Assembly (NCBI GenBank): GCA_018661145.1 | Contig: JABJIU010000231.1 | Coordinates: 1-14,449 of the forward strand | DNA: 14,449 nucleotides | Source of the DNA: Pseudomonadota bacterium | GTDB taxonomy: Bacteria > Pseudomonadota > Gammaproteobacteria > Arenicellales > UBA868 | Direction: 5' to 3' | In this document: positions 8,650-14,449 of the stretch, piece after piece | How positions within the stretch are numbered: position 1 is the first letter of the stretch | Layout: every line of letters starts with the position of its first letter | Notes under the pieces: generated by a model | Database searches by the model: none | The model's input: only the letters and a program-made list of their open reading frames with translations | What the model was told of the DNA's origin: nothing | Position numbers and translations under genes: made by a program

Positions 8650-8669
8650 CGGCTTAAGCGTTTAAGCCG
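8650..8669 (-). repeat. Perfect 8-bp hairpin across the secB stop codon
   Basis: CGGCTTAA (8650-8657) and TTAAGCCG (8662-8669) are exact inverted copies around the loop GCGT. The secB stop codon TAA (8662-8664 on the minus strand) lies inside the stem. No T-run follows on the minus strand, so it looks more like an mRNA processing, stability or coupling element between secB and gpsA than a full terminator. Confidence 0.6.
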
Positions 8670-9156
8670 TAGTGATCGACTCGGCCCCGCCGTTGGCGGC
8701 CTCGCCGGATTCTTGATCTTTCTTCTTTTGGTACATCGCATCGAAATTCACCGGGCCGAGCAGGAACTGGGGAAAACCGCCCTTGGAGATCAGGCCAGCA
8801 ACGGTCTCGCGCAGAAACGGGAACAGAACGTTCGGGCACGCCGCTTCGAGCATCATCTCGTGCATTTCCGGACTACTGCCTTGGACAGTGAAGATTCCCG
8901 CCTGCTGGACTTCTGCCAGAAATACCACCTGTTCTTCGTGACGGGCGGTGACAGTCGCTTTCAGCGTGACTTCGTAGATATGCTGTTCAGCATCTATAAC
9001 GTTCTGCTGTGCCTTGAGGTCAATTTCCGTTTCGGGTCGGTAGTCTTTCCAGGTAAACACCTCGGGACTCCGGGGGGACTCAAAGGACGCGTCCTTGATA
9101 AAAACCTGGTGCAGGTGAAACATGGATTTTGCGGATGGGTCAGCAGCTTCGTTCAT
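8662..9156 (-). CDS. secB: Protein-export chaperone SecB
   Basis: 164 residues. SecB is a tetrameric cytosolic chaperone that keeps precursor proteins unfolded and hands them to SecA for export. The family signature is clear: FHLHQVFIKDASFESP near residues 13-28, the stretch YEVTLKATVTA, the segment AEVQQAGIF, and the helix region ACPNVLFPFLRETVAGLISKGGFP leading to LGPVNFDAMY. The C-terminal tail is polar and low-complexity, as usual. A longer open frame runs upstream to 9300 but would overlap the rhodanese gene; the ATG at 9156 is preceded by GGAA at a suitable distance and gives the canonical N terminus. It lies 17 bases after the rhodanese stop and 45 before gpsA. The glutaredoxin gene that often precedes secB is not present. 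Confidence 0.97.
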   Translation of the reverse strand: MNEAADPSAKSMFHLHQVFIKDASFESPRSPEVFTWKDYRPETEIDLKAQQNVIDAEQHIYEVTLKATVTARHEEQVVFLAEVQQAGIFTVQGSSPEMHEMMLEAACPNVLFPFLRETVAGLISKGGFPQFLLGPVNFDAMYQKKKDQESGEAANGGAESITTA

Positions 9157-9173
9157 AATTGGTTCCGTCAGGT

Positions 9174-9596
9174 TTACCGCTCCAGCGGCAGGTTCTCTTT
9201 TTCCCATGCCGCCAGTCCCCCGCTCAGGGTGTAGACGGTCTCGAATTCGTTCTTCCGAAGAACCGTTGCCGCACGGCTTGCCTGCTGACCGTTGCGGCAC
9301 GACAACACGATCGGCCGGTTCTTGGTACGAAACTTTTCCAGTTGCCCCAACTGGTCCTTGATCTGCGATACCGGAATGTTGATGGCTTTGGGAATGTGAC
9401 CTTTCTTGAACTCGTCGGGTTCGCAGACATCCACCACGACCGCGTTTTCCTTATTGATCAATTGTGGCAACTGGACTGCACTCACCTGATTGGCGCCACC
9501 ACCACCTCGACGAAGTGTGTCGAAGCCGATGAGAAGGGAAATAACGACTAAGGCCGCAAAAAGGTGCCAGTTATTGGCGACAAAATCTAGGTCCAT
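9174..9596 (-). CDS. yibN: Membrane-anchored rhodanese-like sulfurtransferase (YibN-like)
   Basis: 140 residues. An N-terminal membrane segment (about 10-25) is followed by a short glycine-rich linker (31-34) and a single rhodanese domain, presumably cytosolic. The predicted catalytic Cys100 lies in the loop CRNGQQ, consistent with persulfide transfer. The segment LINKENAVVVDV (46-57) and the C-terminal ENLPL resemble E. coli YibN, and the position before secB-gpsA is the same. The residue after Asp56-Val57 is Cys58, where rhodaneses normally have Arg, giving a second cysteine beside the usual DxR position. It lies 84 bases downstream of an ArsR regulator that may control it, with a hairpin between. 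The start ATG has no obvious ribosome-binding site. Physiological sulfur donor and acceptor are unknown. Confidence 0.9.
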   Translation of the reverse strand: MDLDFVANNWHLFAALVVISLLIGFDTLRRGGGGANQVSAVQLPQLINKENAVVVDVCEPDEFKKGHIPKAINIPVSQIKDQLGQLEKFRTKNRPIVLSCRNGQQASRAATVLRKNEFETVYTLSGGLAAWEKENLPLER

Positions 9597-9641
9597 GAGG
9601 GCTGACTGAAAGGGGATAGGGAGCGGTAGTCTACAACAGGA

Positions 9642-9665
9642 AAATGACCCCGAGGCCGGTCATTT
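9642..9665 (-). terminator. Hairpin between arsR and rhodanese genes, possible intrinsic terminator or attenuator
   Basis: AAATGACC (9642-9649) and GGTCATTT (9658-9665) are exact inverted copies around an 8-base loop. On the minus strand the stem ends in ATTTT, giving a short T-run. It begins 15 bases after the arsR stop and ends 45 bases before the rhodanese start. It may partly stop transcripts from the arsR promoter, allowing more repressor than downstream product; a DNA operator role is the alternative. Confidence 0.5.
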
Positions 9666-9680
9666 ACGGTCTCTCCTGGC

Positions 9681-10043
9681 CTATTCGTGAGCGCTGCAAA
9701 AGGCCTCGCGCGTGGTTTCCATCAAAGCCAGAATCTTGTCATCGCCGATACGGTAGTAGACTTTATTTGCGTCTTTTCGTGCTGCTAGGATCCCTTTGTC
9801 ACGCAGGATGGACAGGTGCTGGGAGATATTGCTTTGCGAGGTGCCAACCAGATCCACTAGATCCTGAACACTGGTTTCGGTCCCTTCCGCCAGGATGCAC
9901 AGAATCTTGAGACGCAACGGATGCCCCATGGCCTTAAGGGATCTCGATGCAATGTAGAGGTCTTTCTCATTGGCCAGAAAAAGCTGCTCCATCTCGGCTG
10001 TCCGATTACTGCTGTAGTCGATATGTTTCTCCGAGAGCGCCAT
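9681..10043 (-). CDS. ArsR/SmtB-family repressor, likely persulfide-sensing (SqrR/BigR/YgaV type)
   Basis: 120 residues, the size of a dimeric winged-helix ArsR protein. The core runs from LKAMGHPLRLKILCILAEG (36-54) through the recognition-helix region VGTSQSNISQHLSILRDKG (66-84) to the wing, DANKVYYRI (91-99). Metal-sensing ArsR proteins carry CxC in the alpha-3 helix; here there is only Cys49, plus Cys116 near the C terminus in EAFCSAHE. The two are 67 residues apart, close to the spacing of the persulfide-sensing pair in SqrR and BigR, and E. coli YgaV has the same ILC and C-terminal Cys pattern. This points to reactive-sulfur sensing by a disulfide or polysulfide link. The membrane rhodanese downstream supports this. 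A palindrome over its own -10 box suggests autorepression. Family is certain; the signal is inferred. Confidence 0.92.
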   Translation of the reverse strand: MALSEKHIDYSSNRTAEMEQLFLANEKDLYIASRSLKAMGHPLRLKILCILAEGTETSVQDLVDLVGTSQSNISQHLSILRDKGILAARKDANKVYYRIGDDKILALMETTREAFCSAHE

Positions 10044-10075
10044 GTCGTTTGATCTTTTGCTTGGAATATTAACGA

Positions 10076-10094
10076 AACATTATACACTAATGTT
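10076..10094. promoter_or_regulatory. AT-rich inverted repeat, likely ArsR operator
   Basis: AACATTA (10076-10082) and TAATGTT (10088-10094) are exact inverted copies separated by TACAC. Such AT-rich palindromes are typical binding sites of ArsR-family dimers. It covers the -10 box of the arsR promoter, so binding would block RNA polymerase. It lies 144 bases before the start of the divergent protease gene, which might or might not be affected. No second full copy was noticed in the window. Confidence 0.65.
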
Positions 10095-10106
10095 CGAAAA
10101 CCTGAA
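10079..10106 (-). promoter_or_regulatory. Sigma-70 promoter for arsR (and possibly rhodanese-secB-gpsA)
   Basis: On the minus strand a perfect TATAAT -10 box lies at 10079-10084. A weaker -35 candidate, TTCAGG (10101-10106), is 16 bases upstream. Transcription would start near 10072 with a leader of about 29 bases. The overlap with the palindrome at 10076-10094 fits repression by the gene's own product. Confidence 0.6.
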
Positions 10107-10182
10107 TTTTCTCGCCGGAATCTTGCCAGTTTTCAAGACCCAGGGCCCTGATTGTGGTCACGGTCCGGTCGCAGCCGGGCGG

Positions 10183-10188
10183 TATACT
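10183..10188 (+). promoter_or_regulatory. Candidate -10 box for the S41 protease gene
   Basis: TATACT lies 49 bases before the chosen ATG at 10238, which would give a leader of roughly 40 bases. No good -35 hexamer is found at 16-18 bases upstream, so this is a weak call. A weaker alternative, TTGCTT (10057-10062) with TATACA (10081-10086), overlaps the ArsR palindrome. Confidence 0.35.
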
Positions 10189-10237
10189 GATGCACATTAT
10201 CCATCGCCGTCCTAATTGCAGCTTGTGGTTCCCTTAT

Positions 10238-11536
10238 ATGAAATTGACTAAAAACTTTGGCCTTTTGGCTTCATTAATGCTCTTGGGGTTTGTGGCTATC
10301 CCGCAAACGGCACACACCGATGAGGGTTCGGACGCGACGTCGTTGCCAATCGAGGATCTGCGACTGTTTGCTGAGATATTCAGCATGATCAAGACCGATT
10401 ATGTCGAGCCGATCGATGATGTCACGTTACTGCGAGATGCTGTGCGGGGAATGCTGGGTGGGCTCGACCCACACTCGAGCTATCTCGATCCGGAGTCGTT
10501 CCACGAGATCAATATCGATACGCGGGGTGAATTCGGGGGTCTCGGGATTGAAGTGACCCTGGAAGACGGGGTGATCCGGGTGGTCGCGCCGATTGATGGG
10601 ACGCCTGCTGACCGGGCCGGTATTCAAAGCGGCGACCTCATTATTCGCTTGGACGGTATGACGGTGAAGGGGAATTCCTTGGATAACGCGGTTGAGCAGA
10701 TGCGTGGCGAACCAGGCAGTGAGATCACCCTGACCATCGTGCGTGAGGGTGTGGACCAGCCGTTCGACGTCACACTCAAGCGGGCCATTATTCAGTTGCA
10801 CAGCGCGCGCGGTGAACTGTTGGAAGACCATTACGGCTACGTGCGGGTCAGCCAGTTTCAGTCAGGGACCAGTGCATCGCTCCGCCGCCAACTGGAGCGG
10901 CTCGAAGAGCAGGCCGGTGAACCGCTCAGTGGCCTGGTGCTGGACCTTCGCAACAATCCGGGCGGAGTGCTCAACGGCGCCGTCGAGGTCAGTGATCTGT
11001 TTCTGCGCGAGGGCGTTATCGTTTCTACCCGGGGCCGCACCGCCGATGCCGATTACACCTTCAGCGCCACCGCGCGTGATGCCCTGGACGGTGCGCCGAT
11101 GGTGGTGCTGGTAAATCGGGGTTCGGCTTCCGCCTCCGAGATTGTCGCCGGCGCCCTGCAGGATCACGGCCGTGCTCTGATACTCGGGACCAAGACTTTC
11201 GGCAAGGGCTCTGTACAGACAATTCTTCCGATGAACAACGGAGCCGCACTGAAACTCACCACAGCCCGCTATTACACACCCAACGGCCGCTCGATTCAGG
11301 CAACCGGAATTGAGCCCGACATCGTTAGCCGCCGTCTGCAGTTTGCTGAGTCGCCAGCCCTTTCGGGCACCCGCGAGGCTGATCTTGCGGGACATCTGCA
11401 AAACGAAACAGCGGGTACTGATGATGCAACAGAAGAGGCTAGCGGTTCAGAACGCCTGCAGGATCGCGACTTCGAGGTGGGTGAGGCGCTGAATCTGCTG
11501 AAGGGAATGGTGCTGGCGCGTCGTCAGGCTGGCTGA
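10238..11536 (+). CDS. ctpA: S41 family carboxyl-terminal processing peptidase
   Basis: 432 residues from the chosen ATG. The start gives a classic signal peptide (MKLTKN, hydrophobic core 7-22, Ala-rich cleavage region near 25-27); an in-frame GTG at 10154 would bury this signal behind 28 residues and overlaps the likely promoter. The enzyme would act in the periplasm, trimming or degrading envelope proteins. Layout: N-terminal helices with LGGLDPHSSYL (73-83), PDZ domain about 95-180 (GLGIE, then DRAGIQSGDLI), and the protease core about 195-345. The catalytic Ser298 in GSASASE and Lys323 in FGKGSVQ, with Gln327, keep the 25-residue Ser-Lys spacing of CtpB and Prc. NNPGG (239-243) is also typical. 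An acidic tail follows. In pseudomonads the orthologue follows gpmI and envC; neither is present here. An adaptor lipoprotein is not encoded next to it, unless the convergent lipoprotein serves. Confidence 0.95.
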   Translation: MKLTKNFGLLASLMLLGFVAIPQTAHTDEGSDATSLPIEDLRLFAEIFSMIKTDYVEPIDDVTLLRDAVRGMLGGLDPHSSYLDPESFHEINIDTRGEFGGLGIEVTLEDGVIRVVAPIDGTPADRAGIQSGDLIIRLDGMTVKGNSLDNAVEQMRGEPGSEITLTIVREGVDQPFDVTLKRAIIQLHSARGELLEDHYGYVRVSQFQSGTSASLRRQLERLEEQAGEPLSGLVLDLRNNPGGVLNGAVEVSDLFLREGVIVSTRGRTADADYTFSATARDALDGAPMVVLVNRGSASASEIVAGALQDHGRALILGTKTFGKGSVQTILPMNNGAALKLTTARYYTPNGRSIQATGIEPDIVSRRLQFAESPALSGTREADLAGHLQNETAGTDDATEEASGSERLQDRDFEVGEALNLLKGMVLARRQAG

Positions 11537-11558
11537 TTTAGTGCAGTCAGAGATCCTC

Positions 11559-12026
11559 TCAGCCTTCTAAATCGCAGCGCCAGGATGCGACCTCGATCTC
11601 GCGTCCTGCTTCAAAGAGCCAGAGTGATCCGGGTGTGATCCGGATCGTGGGCTGATTCTTGTTGGGGTCGCTGCGGGATTGTTTGCCTGACCACCGCATC
11701 ACCAGCGCTGTGTCATCGGGACATTCGTTTCTGGCGAATACTCTGCACACAGCAAACCCGACCTGGGCGACGCGGTGAACCTTGAGATCAAGTGGCATGT
11801 CCTGGCAGCCCGGTTCCTCTCGCCCCGGCACAAGCGATAACTCGGAAAACTGGCCGTCGCTGTTAATGCTGTAAAAGCGGATGTGGGTGCCGGGGGCCGT
11901 CTCTGTCGGTGTCTGGGCGCAACCGGTCAGCCACCCAAGCAAAAGTGCAGCTGCGACCCGCCTCCATATCTTTACAGACGGCTTTGTGCTTTGGGCCAAC
12001 GGTGGGGGAAAAGATATAAGAGCCAT
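11559..12026 (-). CDS. Small hypothetical lipoprotein with four conserved-looking cysteines
   Basis: 155 residues, not recognised as any named family. A lipoprotein signal is visible: Lys and Arg residues at 15-23, a hydrophobic core at 24-33 and the lipobox LTGC with Cys36. The residue after it is Ala, so no Asp-type inner-membrane retention signal is present and outer-membrane sorting is expected. The mature part (about 120 residues) has four more cysteines, Cys74, Cys94, Cys102 and Cys151, which could form two disulfides in the periplasm. Predicted texture is mostly beta-strand with aromatic positions (FYSI, WLFEAG, ASWRC). The ATG start gives an unusually long N-region of about 20 residues, and a later TTG (Leu10) is conceivable. 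It converges on the S41 protease with 22 bases between stops and diverges from polA. Function unknown. Confidence 0.75.
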   Translation of the reverse strand: MALISFPPPLAQSTKPSVKIWRRVAAALLLGWLTGCAQTPTETAPGTHIRFYSINSDGQFSELSLVPGREEPGCQDMPLDLKVHRVAQVGFAVCRVFARNECPDDTALVMRWSGKQSRSDPNKNQPTIRITPGSLWLFEAGREIEVASWRCDLEG

Positions 12027-12122
12027 GGATAAGTTGTTAGCAAGAAAGATCGTGGTACCGTGCCACCATCATCATCCCTAAAAGGATGGAGTGCAAGGCG
12101 TACAGACCCGCGTCAGGAAACG

Positions 12123-12128
12123 TATACT
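12123..12128 (+). promoter_or_regulatory. Candidate -10 box for polA
   Basis: TATACT lies 58 bases before the polA ATG, in the 160-base strip between the divergent lipoprotein and polA. No convincing -35 hexamer is seen 16-18 bases upstream. The same strip holds AAAAGGA, 14-15 bases before the ATG, which is too far for a normal ribosome-binding site. A weak 5-bp hairpin, CATCC/GGATG, occurs at about 12073-12088. Nothing else is seen in the strip. Confidence 0.3.
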
Positions 12129-12186
12129 GGCCTTGGTTTGTAACGACCCCGCAGCACAAGACCCAAAAGGACATCCCACAAACACC

Positions 12187-14449
12187 ATGTTAAAACAACT
12201 GGTACTTGTTGACGGCTCATCGTATCTGTACCGGGCCTTTCATGCCATGCCCAACCTCGCCAACTCACGCGGCGAATCCACCGGCGCGGTCTATGGAATC
12301 GTCAATATGCTGCGCCGACTCATGCGTGAATACGATACGCCCTATCTTGCGGTCGTGTTCGATGCGCCCGGCAAAACTTTTCGCGACCGGCTATACAGCG
12401 CCTATAAGGCGAACCGCCCGCCCATGCCGGATGAGTTGCGTTCCCAGATCGACAAGGTCCATGCGGTCATCAGGGCGCTCGGACTGCCGTTGCTGTCGGT
12501 ACCGGATGTCGAAGCCGATGATGTGATTGGTACGCTTGCCCGAGCGGCGACTGCCTACGGTATGGAAACCCTGATCGTCAGTGGAGACAAGGATCTTGCG
12601 CAACTGGTGGATACGAAGGTGCGTATGTGCGACAGCATGAAGGACGTGGTATACGATGTGGAAGGAGTGGAAGCCAAATTCGGTGTCCCCCCGGAGCGGA
12701 TTGTGGACTTTCTGGCGCTGGTCGGCGACACCTCGGACAACATCCCAGGGGTCCCCAAAGTCGGCCCCAAGACCGCCGTGCGCTGGCTCAAGGAATACGG
12801 ATCACTGGACCAGTTGGTGGCGCAGGCCGACGGGGTTCCAGGAAAGGTAGGGGAGAATCTGCGTGCCTCGTTGGATCAGTTGCCGCTCTCGCACCAGTTG
12901 GCAACTGTGAAGTGTGATGTGGCGCTCGAGGAGCAGCCCGACGATCTCAAAATTGGCACGCCGGATGAGGATGCACTACGCCAGTTGTACGCCGAGCTTG
13001 AGTTCAAGACCTGGCTCGCCGACCTGGGCGGTCTTAACGAAGTGGACGAGGGCGATGGTGCAGCGACCGCCCAGTACGAAATCGTGTTTGATAAAAAAGC
13101 CCTGTCTCGCTGGCTCAAGCAGTTATCCAAGGCGCCGCTCTTTGCCTTCGATACCGAGACCACGTCGCTCAACGCGATGCGCGCGCGGATTGTTGGGGTC
13201 TCTTTTGCGGTCAAGCCGGGAGAGGGCGCCTACGTCCCGTTGGCGCATGATTATCTTGATGCGCCTTTGCAATTGAATCGCGAGGAGGTGCTCGAAGCGT
13301 TACGTCCCTTGCTGGAAGATCCCAATCAGGAAAAGGTCGGCCAGAATCTCAAGTATGACTGTACCGTGCTCAGTAACCACGGCATCACCCTTGCCGGTAT
13401 GCGCTTTGACACGATGCTCGAGTCTTATGTGCTTGACAGTACTGGATCGCGCCATGACATGGATACACTGGCACTCAAATACCTTGGCCATAAGACCATT
13501 TCCTACGAAGCGGTCGCAGGGAAGGGCAAGGGCCAACTGTCGTTCAACGAAGTACCGCTGGAGGAGGCCGGCCCCTACGCCGCGGAGGATGCCGAAGTCA
13601 CGCTAAGACTGCATCGGGTACTGTTTGAACGCCTGCAGAACGAGCAGGCCCGGCGGGAACTCTTCGAAAGGATCGAGATGCCCTTGGTGCCGGTGCTGTC
13701 AAAGATCGAGCGCACCGGCGTGCGGGTGGACTGCGATATGCTGGCAGCGCAAAGCGCTCAACTGGCCAAGCGCACTGCAGAGTTGGAGGTAATGGCTTAC
13801 GAGGAGGCTGGGGCGCCTTTCAATATCGCGTCCCCCAAGCAGATCCAGGAGATTCTGTTTGAACGGCTCGAACTGCCGGTGCTCGCCAAGACCCCCAAAG
13901 GGCAACCGTCGACCGCGGAGAGCGTACTGGCGGAACTGGCCGAGCAGCATGAACTGCCCCGACTGATTCTCGAGCATCGCGGACTCAGTAAATTGCGCTC
14001 GACCTATACAGAAAAACTGCCCGCTCTGGTGAACCCTGATACCGGTCGCGTTCACACCTCCTACCACCAGGCCGCCGTCGCGACGGGAAGGCTGTCCTCC
14101 AGTGACCCCAACCTTCAGAACATCCCCGTACGCACCGCTGAGGGCCGTCGCATCCGTGAGGCCTTCGTTCCCGCCCCCGGCATGCGTCTCATCGCAGCCG
14201 ATTATTCACAAATCGAACTTCGTATCATGGCGCACCTGTCCGCTGATGAAGGGCTGCTGGACGCTTTTGAAAAAGGGGAAGATGTCCACCGGGCGACCGC
14301 GGCCGAAGTGTTTGGTACACCTGTCGAAGACGTGTCCAGTGACCAGCGCCGCAGTGCGAAGGCGATCAACTTCGGACTCATTTATGGGATGTCCGCGTTT
14401 GGTCTCGCCCGACAGCTGGGGATAGATCGCAGGCAGGCACAGGAATATA
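12187..14449 (+). CDS. polA: DNA polymerase I, 3' end missing
   Basis: The frame is open from ATG 12187 to the right edge, giving 754 residues of an expected 900 or more. Pol I fills gaps and removes RNA primers. The N-terminal 5'-3' exonuclease includes FDAPGKTFRDRLY, EADDVIG, SGDKDLAQLV and the helix-hairpin region GDTSDNIPGVPKVGPKTA. The 3'-5' proofreading domain keeps all its metal ligands: Asp322 and Glu324 (DTE), Asp391 (NLKYD), and Tyr464-Asp468 (YAAED). The polymerase part contains motif A with Asp672 (ADYSQIELR), equivalent to E. coli Asp705. The O-helix Arg721, Lys725, Phe729 and Tyr733 match E. coli 754, 758, 762 and 766. The second catalytic Asp (E. coli 882) lies beyond the window. 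Tyr733 at the position of E. coli Phe762's neighbour pattern is ordinary; Phe729 is the usual ddNTP-discriminating residue. It reads as a normal housekeeping gene. Confidence 0.97.
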   Translation, partial: MLKQLVLVDGSSYLYRAFHAMPNLANSRGESTGAVYGIVNMLRRLMREYDTPYLAVVFDAPGKTFRDRLYSAYKANRPPMPDELRSQIDKVHAVIRALGLPLLSVPDVEADDVIGTLARAATAYGMETLIVSGDKDLAQLVDTKVRMCDSMKDVVYDVEGVEAKFGVPPERIVDFLALVGDTSDNIPGVPKVGPKTAVRWLKEYGSLDQLVAQADGVPGKVGENLRASLDQLPLSHQLATVKCDVALEEQPDDLKIGTPDEDALRQLYAELEFKTWLADLGGLNEVDEGDGAATAQYEIVFDKKALSRWLKQLSKAPLFAFDTETTSLNAMRARIVGVSFAVKPGEGAYVPLAHDYLDAPLQLNREEVLEALRPLLEDPNQEKVGQNLKYDCTVLSNHGITLAGMRFDTMLESYVLDSTGSRHDMDTLALKYLGHKTISYEAVAGKGKGQLSFNEVPLEEAGPYAAEDAEVTLRLHRVLFERLQNEQARRELFERIEMPLVPVLSKIERTGVRVDCDMLAAQSAQLAKRTAELEVMAYEEAGAPFNIASPKQIQEILFERLELPVLAKTPKGQPSTAESVLAELAEQHELPRLILEHRGLSKLRSTYTEKLPALVNPDTGRVHTSYHQAAVATGRLSSSDPNLQNIPVRTAEGRRIREAFVPAPGMRLIAADYSQIELRIMAHLSADEGLLDAFEKGEDVHRATAAEVFGTPVEDVSSDQRRSAKAINFGLIYGMSAFGLARQLGIDRRQAQEY

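Noticed and set aside
9157..9300. N-terminal extension of SecB by 48 residues
   Set aside because: The extension overlaps the rhodanese coding region in another frame, lacks SecB similarity, and the internal ATG at 9156 has the better ribosome-binding site.
10141..10150. 10-base palindrome CAGGGCCCTG upstream of the protease gene
   Set aside because: Short GC palindromes are expected by chance at this composition and it is not placed at a promoter element.
10154..10237. Upstream GTG start for the S41 protease
   Set aside because: It would place 28 polar residues ahead of a textbook signal peptide and would overlap the likely promoter.
10862..11401. Leftward open frame of 179 codons opposite the S41 protease
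   Set aside because: It covers the catalytic core of the protease on the other strand and has no motif of its own.
12052..12077. Short hairpin and CATCAT triplet run upstream of polA, considered as a small RNA or repeat
   Set aside because: The stem is short, includes a wobble pair, and has no terminator or promoter arranged for a small RNA; the triplet run is only three units.
1..14449. Search for a novel defence, RNA-guided, retroelement or mobile system
   Set aside because: No reverse transcriptase, nuclease-helicase, integrase, transposase, toxin-antitoxin pair, direct-repeat array or phage gene is visible; nearly all genes belong to known families in an ordinary chromosomal layout.

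Overview
The window looks like ordinary chromosomal DNA of a moderately GC-rich gammaproteobacterium, possibly an uncultured or marine lineage. The basis is the gene content and order: rhodanese-secB-gpsA next to a C-terminal processing protease, a standard polA, a complex I NDUFA9-type SDR, and proteins that look gammaproteobacterial. No species can be named from sequence alone. Genes are tightly packed, no stretch over 300 bases lacks a gene, and I see no mobile element, phage gene, CRISPR array, tRNA or rRNA.

Left part (1-5849): the 3' end of an endonuclease/exonuclease/phosphatase-fold hydrolase runs rightward off the left edge and overlaps by 31 bases the end of a leftward RND efflux pump gene. 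That gene is preceded by its periplasmic adaptor, 8 bases away. Further upstream on the same strand is a class I SAM methyltransferase. No outer-membrane channel gene is adjacent.

Middle (5850-8616): an intergenic strip with a plausible promoter for the methyltransferase separates it from two rightward genes sharing an ATGA overlap: an SRAP-domain protein (YedK/HMCES family, repair of abasic sites in single-stranded DNA) and an NDUFA9-like atypical SDR. They converge on gpsA, with a nested GC-rich hairpin between.

Centre right (7606-10043, leftward): an ArsR-family repressor, a membrane-anchored rhodanese, secB and gpsA lie in one direction. The repressor has the two cysteines at the spacing seen in the persulfide sensors SqrR, BigR and YgaV. 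Its upstream region has a perfect 7-bp inverted repeat overlapping a consensus TATAAT -10 box. Together these suggest a self-regulated reactive-sulfur sensor joined to a rhodanese and placed at the head of a housekeeping secB-gpsA cluster. Hairpins after arsR and across the secB stop codon may uncouple expression. Compared with the familiar arrangement in E. coli and Pseudomonas, grxC, gpmI and envC are absent here.

Right part (10044-14449): divergent from arsR is a secreted S41 carboxyl-terminal processing protease. It converges on a leftward, unrecognised small lipoprotein with four extra cysteines. Then polA (DNA polymerase I) runs rightward and is cut by the right edge; it has 5'-3' exonuclease, intact 3'-5' exonuclease and polymerase domains.

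No clearly new multi-gene system (defence, RNA-guided or similar) is visible. The strongest candidate for something under-described is the arsR-rhodanese module and its operator.
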